Both the position numbers and the translations under genes were made by a program. Source: Agelaius tricolor (lineage: Eukaryota > Chordata > Aves > Passeriformes > Icteridae). Taken from it: DNA of 64,000 bases. Below, in pieces: positions 57,501-64,000 of this stretch. Numbering within the stretch: the stretch's first letter is position 1; every line of letters begins with the position of its first letter. The notes beneath the pieces were generated by a model. The model ran no database searches. It saw only the letters and a list, made by a program, of their open reading frames with translations, and was not told the DNA's origin. The stretch is from NCBI GenBank assembly GCA_023055355.1, contig JALJCS010000001.1:94287381-94351380 (forward strand). The letters are read 5' to 3'.

Positions 57501-60500
57501 TCAAAAAATAGGGTAAGACATTTAGTATGACTGAGAAGACATGCTTCCTCCTGAAGTTAATATGAGGTGTCTTCAAAATGTGAAAGCAAAAGATATAAAA
57601 TTAAAAAACAGTTTGCTCTATATTTTAAAATATTTTAGAATATTGTTATAATTAATTAAAGTTCTTATAAGTAAAAACATTTGCCAAACATAAAATTAAG
57701 CTAGTTTATTCTTAGGGCAATTCTTTTTTGGGTTAGCCAGAATATTAAGCTCTTCTGGGAACACTTTAGTGTTAAAATAAATGTAGGTAAGTTTTTCCTT
57801 ATGTGTTTCATTGTCCTAAGAAATGCCTAGATCAGAAATATTTTGATTTATGCTCATCAAAAGAGTCTTTTAATATCCTTTCTGAATCCCTGCATTAATT
57901 CCTCCAAAGCTTCAGGATTAGCTTGACTAATAAACTCAGTTCTGAATAAACTTAACATTGTTCTTCATTGCTTATAAACCTATCTGTTGACAACAATGAA
58001 TCAGCCAAAAGCAAGAAAGCCAGAGGAAAATTAAAATCCTTTCTCATATTTTATCAAGAAGAAACAATATTTTGCTTTCTCTCTGAAGTTGGTTTTGAGG
58101 CTAAGTCTTGAAAAAGTGCTAACAATTCTCCCTGGCAAGCACACTCTTCCCTGTAATCCACACAGTTTCTGAAACTGAGAAATACAGAGCAAAGAAGAGC
58201 ATAATTAACAAATTGCATACACATTTTCTCCCTTGGGTTTGAACTGGAAGCTAGAAATATCTTTATGTAAAACAGTTATAGCCATTCCTGTGTTGATTTG
58301 CCATACTTTACCTCTGCTAAAGCTGCAGCGTGTACTTCATGCTGTGTTCAATGACAAAACTTAAAGAGTCTGCAGACTGTGGTTGTCTCTCTCTTGATGG
58401 ATTTGGACCACAAATACAAACATCTGATTCAAACATAAGCCTGGCACATATCTCCTGCACAGAGAAAAATGTGGTTGAATAGTTTGTTAATAATGTGAAC
58501 ACACAAAGTAAAACTGATTCCAGATGGCTTTGTAAACTCCAGTAACTCAGTGAACGTTAGATAAATTTTTCTGTTCATTAGTCTCAGTAGATGAACTAAG
58601 CTATCAAACAGGAAAACAAAAAGAAACCCCATATTATACATATAATTTTGATCTGTTCAGAATTTTAGGCTCTCATGCTGAGCCCTTATTTTAATGCAAG
58701 TGCAATGTTCTGGTGTGGGGATAGAAGACTGACTCTGCTAGCTTGGTTTTGGATTTCATACTGATAGAAACAACCCTGGTTCATAGGAGATAACAATTGG
58801 GAGTAAAAGACTCAAAACAAGGTATCTGAATATTAAAGTTGTAAACTCCATGAACCACAACTTTTTTTGATGATTACAAAAGCTGGGAGTGAGTATGGTG
58901 GATATAATTTGCATGAGCAAACATTGTCACCCAAATATTGAATGGGGCTTCATTTACTTTTGTGTCCTTAGTCACATGCTTGATATAATTCCAGCAGTAG
59001 CTTCCCAGCTGGAAGGTTTTGGCATAAATGACTGCTTCACTTCCTGAAGGTGAAAGGAGCTGTGTTCCCTTCTACATTTCCTTCTAGGAGCACATTCAGG
59101 CCTTTGAAATGCAATTTTCATCTTTTGAATGTATAATAGGAAAAGTGTCCCTTGGCGATGTATATTTTACCTTTAGACTGTGGGTTGAGGAGTGCTCCTC
59201 TGTGGGCCTTTCCTGATGCTGACGTAGCTGCTGAATTTCAGCCATTCCTTTGCCGTGTCCTGGGTTAGTAAAAGTAATGTTGTATCAAGTTTGCAGGAGC
59301 AAGAGAAAGTTCAAGCAATGAGAGCTTGGTAAGGGACTGTTATTTACATCAAGCTGGCTGATTCTGTCCTTGCTTATCCAAGGCATACCTTCAGGAAGAT
59401 TTCCCCCAGTGTGTACATTTTTTTAGGATCTCTTATTTTCTGCTGTTGCGTAAGAGAGTTTGTGGTGGGCTGACAGCTTGGTCTGGGATGACATTGTTTT
59501 CTCTTTCCTTATGACTGTACTTCCCACAACATTTAGGGTCTGTGCCCAGGGCACAAAGCCATCTTGTGCCCGATAGCCCAGGTGAAGGGCTGTAGTTTCC
59601 TGGGCAGAATATCTGGGATGATGTGGGAGCCATTCTTGCTGAGGCGCAGAATATCTAGGCTATGGTAAAGCTAATATGATCTCACTGTTCCCAGTGACCA
59701 AGCTAGGTTGATAATTTGGGTAACATACCCATCTTAATTTGTATGCTTATTCTTTTGCATTTTAGAATGGCTGAAGGAAATTCCTGCTTAAAAATCCGAG
59801 CATCAGTAAGTTGTCCACACAATAATGCATTTAAATAAATACTCTGTCTTAAGTATGAAAGTCAATCCATTGAAAGCCTGGTTGCTATGGCTTCTCTCAT
59901 GGATTTTGCACTTACTGTCTGTAAAACACAGTACCTATCTGTGATCTCCACACAAGGTGTCTCCAGACACCCAGGGAAGTGATATTCAGCAGTTCATGAA
60001 CAGGCTGGGCACCCAAATCCTGTATCATGTTTTACAATGGACCCAGTGTTATGTACCTGTTCTGGAAATATAATTTTTAAGCTCATGCTATGTACTTAAT
60101 TTTGTTCTGAATTTGACAGGGACCCTTGGGTATGTAAGATAGGTATTAGCAGTAGACAGCCCACAGGGATACATTGAAACAACCTGTGGAAACTGAATTG
60201 TCTACCTCTCCACCCTCTTGATGCTGGGGTAGGAGTGGGATTTGCATCCTAGAACAATTTCATGAGCTCAGGTGATGAGCTGTTGGATAAGAAACATAGG
60301 TGCTTATTGGGGAGGAATAGAGGTGCTTTTCCTTCTTGTCAAAATTCACCTCTCAGCCAGGCAAAATGGAAAGCACCCTTCTGCTGAGCCAGTTACCACT
60401 CTAAGCAAATGCTCTCTGCAGTTGTCCCATTGCAGACAGACCACTGGATATCCAGGAGTGTAAGCTTCCAGGGACACAGGGTAAAAGGGACCTGACACAG

Positions 60501-60641
60501 TTGGGTAATGGTAAGAGCCACACTTTGGCAGAAAGGTAACATTTTTATCACTACTCATGCATTTTATCTGTGTTCTAGTTATATGTGTGTAAATATTGTT
60601 GGAATAGAAGTTATTACTTAGGACTCTTGGACTCTTGACTC
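51598..60641. other. Gene-poor region
   Basis: AT-rich sequence with no supported gene, RNA gene or large repeat. Open frames are short and without recognisable domains. Confidence 0.5.
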
Positions 60642-61104
60642 TGTTCTGGTTTAACCCCAGGCATCAACCACACAAGTGCTCTCTTACTCCCCCATGCAGT
60701 CTTGGTGTGGTGGGGAGGAGAATGAAAAAAACAGGTAAAACCCATGGGTTGAGATAAGAACAGTTTAAGACTTCAAATACAGTAAAATATAATAATACTC
60801 CTAATAATAAACATGATAATAATAGCAATAATAAGAACAAAATTTTATTGAAAAGGAGAAAGAGATATAAATAAAACCCAAGAGAAATAAGTTATGCCCA
60901 ACACAATTGCTCTCCACCCACTGACTGCTGTCCACTCTATTCTCAAGACTTCCCCCTCCTGGCCAATTCTCCCCAGTTTAGATACTGGGCATGACATTTT
61001 ATGGTATGGAATGTCCCTGTGGACAGTTCAGGTCAGCTGTCCTGGCCTTGCTGCCTCCTGGCTTCTTGTGCCCCTCCTCACTGACAGAGCATGGGAAAAG
61101 AAAC

Positions 61105-61210
61105 AATCACAGAACAGTTTGGGGTGAAAGGGACCTTAAGGATCATCTTGTTCCAGGGGCACCTTCCACTAGATCAGGTTGCTCAAAGCCTCATTCAATC
61201 TGGCCTTGAT
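61105..61210 (-). mobile_element. CR1 LINE 3' end, fused to a poly(A) tail
   Basis: The sequence from AATCACAGAACAGTTTGGGG through AGATCAGGTTGCTCAAAGCC to CTGGCCTTGA is reverse-complemented CR1 3' sequence. It stops mid-element and passes within five bases into T10 at 61215-61224. It marks one edge of the insertion in the LTR. Confidence 0.88.
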
Positions 61211-61214
61211 AAGA

Positions 61215-62196
61215 TTTTTTTTTTAAACCTGAGAGTTTATTACTGCAGAAGACTTAAAGATGAAACAAAAACGAACTGAGAAAAACTACCACAAAAAATG
61301 TGCAGTTGAGCAATCAGAGAAAATAGAGTATTTCAAAATAAACTTAGAAAGTCCTAAACATTTAAAAGTTCTACTTGTGGTGGCTTAAGAGGAATTTTTT
61401 CTCATTACAATATTATTTGTTTCAAATTGTTTCAATTCTTCGGCTGCTCTTTGGTATAAATAACTTTTTTCATGTATTCTGCTTTGTAAGTGCAGAAGCT
61501 GCTGATGTGATGTTATGTCCACTGGCAGTCTATCCAAATAAAATTCTGCTGGACTGTGAGGCAGAAGTTGCTCCTGCTGCATTAAATGTTCCAAAGATTG
61601 TAAGCACAGTGGTGCTTGAAGAGTTCACAGCAGAAAAATTCCTAGGCAAGGACGTAGCCTCAAAAGCAGGAGGATTGCAAGCAGCAGAAATGCTCTCAAA
61701 ACCATCAGAATTTCCAGATGATGATGCACTGGCAAGACTGGAAATCATTGTAAAGAAGAAACTGGTAGCACTGTTACTACTGCTGTCCATGGGAAAGCTT
61801 GGCAGCCCAAAGCTTGCTGTTTGCAGTCCTCCAGATCCAAAGGAAGGCAAGTGTTGAGTGATTGTGTTCTTTACAATCAGATGGCACAGCTGCTTTTGTC
61901 AATGCATTTAAAGCTTTCCACTGAGGCAGCTGATTTTTCCATTGTCCGTTCTGCTGGACAGAATTTATATAGAGTTCTGAATGTTTGCTCTGCAGTCATA
62001 ATGCTCCAGATGGAACTATTCTGGCAAGAAATCTGAGAAGCCTGAGACATTCAGCTTTTCTTTCATTGTAAGATGAAACTATCCATTGTCCTGAAGATTC
62101 CCAAATTTCCATGTCTTTCATTACATAGTCAAAAAGTCTCTTCATCCTTATAGCCATCAGTAATATTTTGACTGTTTGTAAATGCAGAAAATGTAT
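61215..62196 (-). pseudogene. NUP42: NUP42 (NUPL2) processed pseudogene
   Basis: NUP42 is a nuclear-pore FG protein that binds GLE1 in mRNA export. This minus-strand copy has no introns and is truncated at its 5' end, starting about residue 120 of some 420 in the human protein. From 62196 downwards the frames give NTFSAFTNSQNITDGYKDEE, then MKDMEIWESSGQW, LYINSVQQNGQW, a Phe-Gly and Ser-rich stretch (SGGLQTASFGLPSFP), RAAEELKQFE and finally PLKPPQVELLNV with its stop near 61343. Several stops (for example after PSGAL) and frame changes break it. A 3'UTR of about 120 bp, AATAAA at 61241-61236 and a 10-base tail at 61224-61215 follow. I matched it by recalled human sequence. The plus-strand open frame here (61375-61857) is a shadow. 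Confidence 0.88.
61236..61241 (-). terminator. Copied poly(A) signal of the NUP42 retrocopy
   Basis: AATAAA on the minus strand lies 11 bases before the poly(A) tract, the normal spacing for mRNA cleavage, showing that the source was a polyadenylated transcript. Confidence 0.85.
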
Positions 62197-62347
62197 TCTG
62201 CAAAAAGTCCTTGACCTAGGGTAAGAACTACTTAGCAACAACCAAAACATCTGTGTGTTATCAATATTATTCTCATACTAAATCCCATACCACAGCACTG
62301 AATAAGCTACCAAGAAAATGAACCCTATCAAAGCCAAAAGCAGGACA

Positions 62348-64000
62348 CTCTCAGAGGAGTGTTACTTTACCCAAGTTCCCTGGGATTTATGTCACAGTGT
62401 CATCAATCCTGACATAAAAATAGTAACTGAAGAGCAATGATTCAATTTGGGATAAGAGTCAACTCTTTTAATGTAAATTGTTTTGGAGTTAATTGTTGAG
62501 TTAGAAAGTGATTTAGAGCTCTTAATTGTTGAATAGAGAGACAAATGACTCAGCCCATCCTGAAATGGGAGATGCTGATGAATCACTGAGCAGAAGGATA
62601 CCTACATCTATACCTAAAAATGCTCCTTTGAGTATGGAGTAAACAGGGAAGACTTGGTTACCAAAATTGTTGAGCTTGAGGACAGATGAAGTAATGGGAG
62701 ACAAATTGCATCCTAGGTTTGCTATAAATCAGAGTTTGGGTTCCCTGTGAATCATACCAGGAGTGCCTTAATGGGATTGATTTTAAAGAGCAGATGGGAT
62801 GTCAAAGGAGGAGTCCAGTTCTGTGAGCAAAACTGTCCAGTCTTCCTCCTGCATATGTGAAGATTAAATGATTGCCCACGTATGGAGGAGTTGCACACCA
62901 CTATAGCCTAAACAACATGGGAAGCAATTCTGGTGTATACAAAAAAGTTGCAACTGAAAGCCCAGGCAGCTTTCAGAGGTCTGGAGAGCCTTTTGAAATG
63001 TTAGCCCTTCATGTAAATTCAGTATATATATTTGAGGTGAAGAAAGCCATTATGGTTATGTTTTATTCATATTTATCTTCTGCAGAAAAGTAGCAGTTTT
63101 AGGAAATGAGACATGCTGTGACCCCAGGGGAAAATCCTCCTGTAGATATGTCTTGTACAGGCAAGGACAGAGCAAGTCATCTGGTGGACACACTGCATAT
63201 ATGCCTTGCTTGGTGGAAAATTGCAAGTTTAATTGGGTTTTCCTCCTGCTGTTTTTTAATAGTACTGAGCCTGTCACTATGCAGGGAACATTGTATATGA
63301 AAAATGTCAAAAAAAAAATTAAGGTAAGTGGCATCCTAATGTACTGTTTAGTGCTTAGGGCATAAATGGCAAATCTCAAAAGACTATGACAACAATAGAA
63401 ATAATGTGTAAAAAAACAAAGCAAAAATTACCATACCATATAGCTTAGTTGTATGCAAACCAGGCAGCATTAAATGTCAGTATCCTAATATTTTTTAAGA
63501 AAGAAAACATAGAGCTAACAAACAATGTTAAACTTTCTGGTCCCAGTGGTGACAGAAATCCTTACAGTTCCCATGTGGCACCAGCAAAAATGTAGATTTC
63601 TGTATATTCTACATGTAGTGTGTCAGTGCCAACCTCAGGCGTTCTCCAGGAGACACAACACAGTGAAGTGAGCATTGGTCTGGGTCCACCAGCAGATTTG
63701 GGTGCTGGAAAACCATGTGTCTCTGTGTATAGTCCAGCTTTAAGGTTCCTACTGCCATACAGGAATCGACAGCCTGTCCTTTCTGCCCCTTCAAGGACTC
63801 ATGTCTCATAAGGAATTCACAGTCAGCGCTTGGAGGGGAAAGTTGTTCTCACATCACTTTGAGGGGCTATGTGGAATAAGCTTCCATCTCACATCCTGTC
63901 ACGATCCACTAGTACAAGCGGGGGTCATGATGGTTCCTTTACTGATCTCAGAGGCAAAAACAACACAGAAAGAGATTTCAGTATTAATCAAAACAAAATG
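62348..64000. other. Intergenic sequence to the window end
   Basis: No gene is supported. The last 100-400 bp (about 63.6-64.0 kb) differ in composition and may be the edge of another LTR that continues outside the window, but I cannot confirm this. Confidence 0.4.

Larger units (their letters stand above)
60642..62347 (-). mobile_element. Solo endogenous-retrovirus LTR, split by a 1.1 kb insertion
   Basis: Two pieces, 60642 to about 61104 and about 62199-62347, belong to one minus-strand LTR. Read on the minus strand it opens TGTCCTGCTTTTGGCTTTGA at 62347 and closes with GGGGTTAAACCAGAACA at 60642, so it has the TG...CA ends of an LTR. Recognisable inner parts are AAGTCCTTGAC near 62206 and GGGTTGAGATAAGAAC near 60748 (plus strand). 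About 610 bp is LTR; no internal viral genes are present, so it is a recombined solo LTR. Flanking target duplication is not clear (3 of 5 bases agree). Family assignment to a songbird LTR comes from memory. Confidence 0.75.

Noticed and set aside
61375..61857. Plus-strand open frame of 160 codons
   Set aside because: It is the antisense of the NUP42 retrocopy, whose minus-strand homology explains the sequence.

Overview
The window is nuclear DNA from a bird, probably a passerine. CR1 LINE fragments carry the avian 3' end built from an ATTCTATG octamer, and a solo LTR near 61 kb resembles a family I know from songbird genomes. Genes are spliced with AT-rich introns, promoters sit in CpG-rich islands, and gene order matches human 6q14.1 (PHIP next to IRAK1BP1).

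Layout. (1) 1-15.3 kb, plus strand: the last eight exons of PHIP, encoding the second bromodomain and the basic C-terminal tail, then a 5.5 kb AT-rich 3'UTR. (2) 15.3-20.2 kb: intergenic, with an A/C-rich simple repeat and one CR1 fragment. (3) 20.3-30.8 kb, plus strand: a GC-rich island holding a roughly 31-bp minisatellite, followed by a six-exon gene for a protein with one predicted membrane segment and a YccV/HspQ-like (hemimethylated-DNA-binding) domain. Its exon phases fit perfectly. I know of no human gene at this place. (4) 31.1-43.3 kb, minus strand: all four coding exons of IRAK1BP1 (SIMPL domain), tail-to-tail with gene 3. Its CpG-island first exon is bracketed by CR1 fragments. (5) 44.5-64 kb: a gene-poor stretch with a CR1 LINE at 51.0-51.6 kb and a nested repeat at 60.64-62.35 kb.

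The most unusual object is that nested repeat. A minus-strand solo LTR is split by an insertion of about 1.1 kb. Read on the minus strand, the insertion is a 5'-truncated, intron-less, broken copy of NUP42 (NUPL2) mRNA, complete through its stop codon, AATAAA signal and poly(A) tail. The tail is fused directly to the 3' end of a CR1 LINE. This is the structure expected if CR1 reverse transcription began on a CR1 3' end and then switched template onto a poly(A) mRNA. It offers a route to processed pseudogenes in a bird genome, where they are rare because CR1 does not prime on poly(A).

The three genes have no evident shared pathway. PHIP is a chromatin reader and CUL4 ubiquitin-ligase adaptor, the YccV-like protein is of unknown function, and IRAK1BP1 is an NF-kB/IRAK1-associated protein. 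Their linkage looks like conserved vertebrate synteny.
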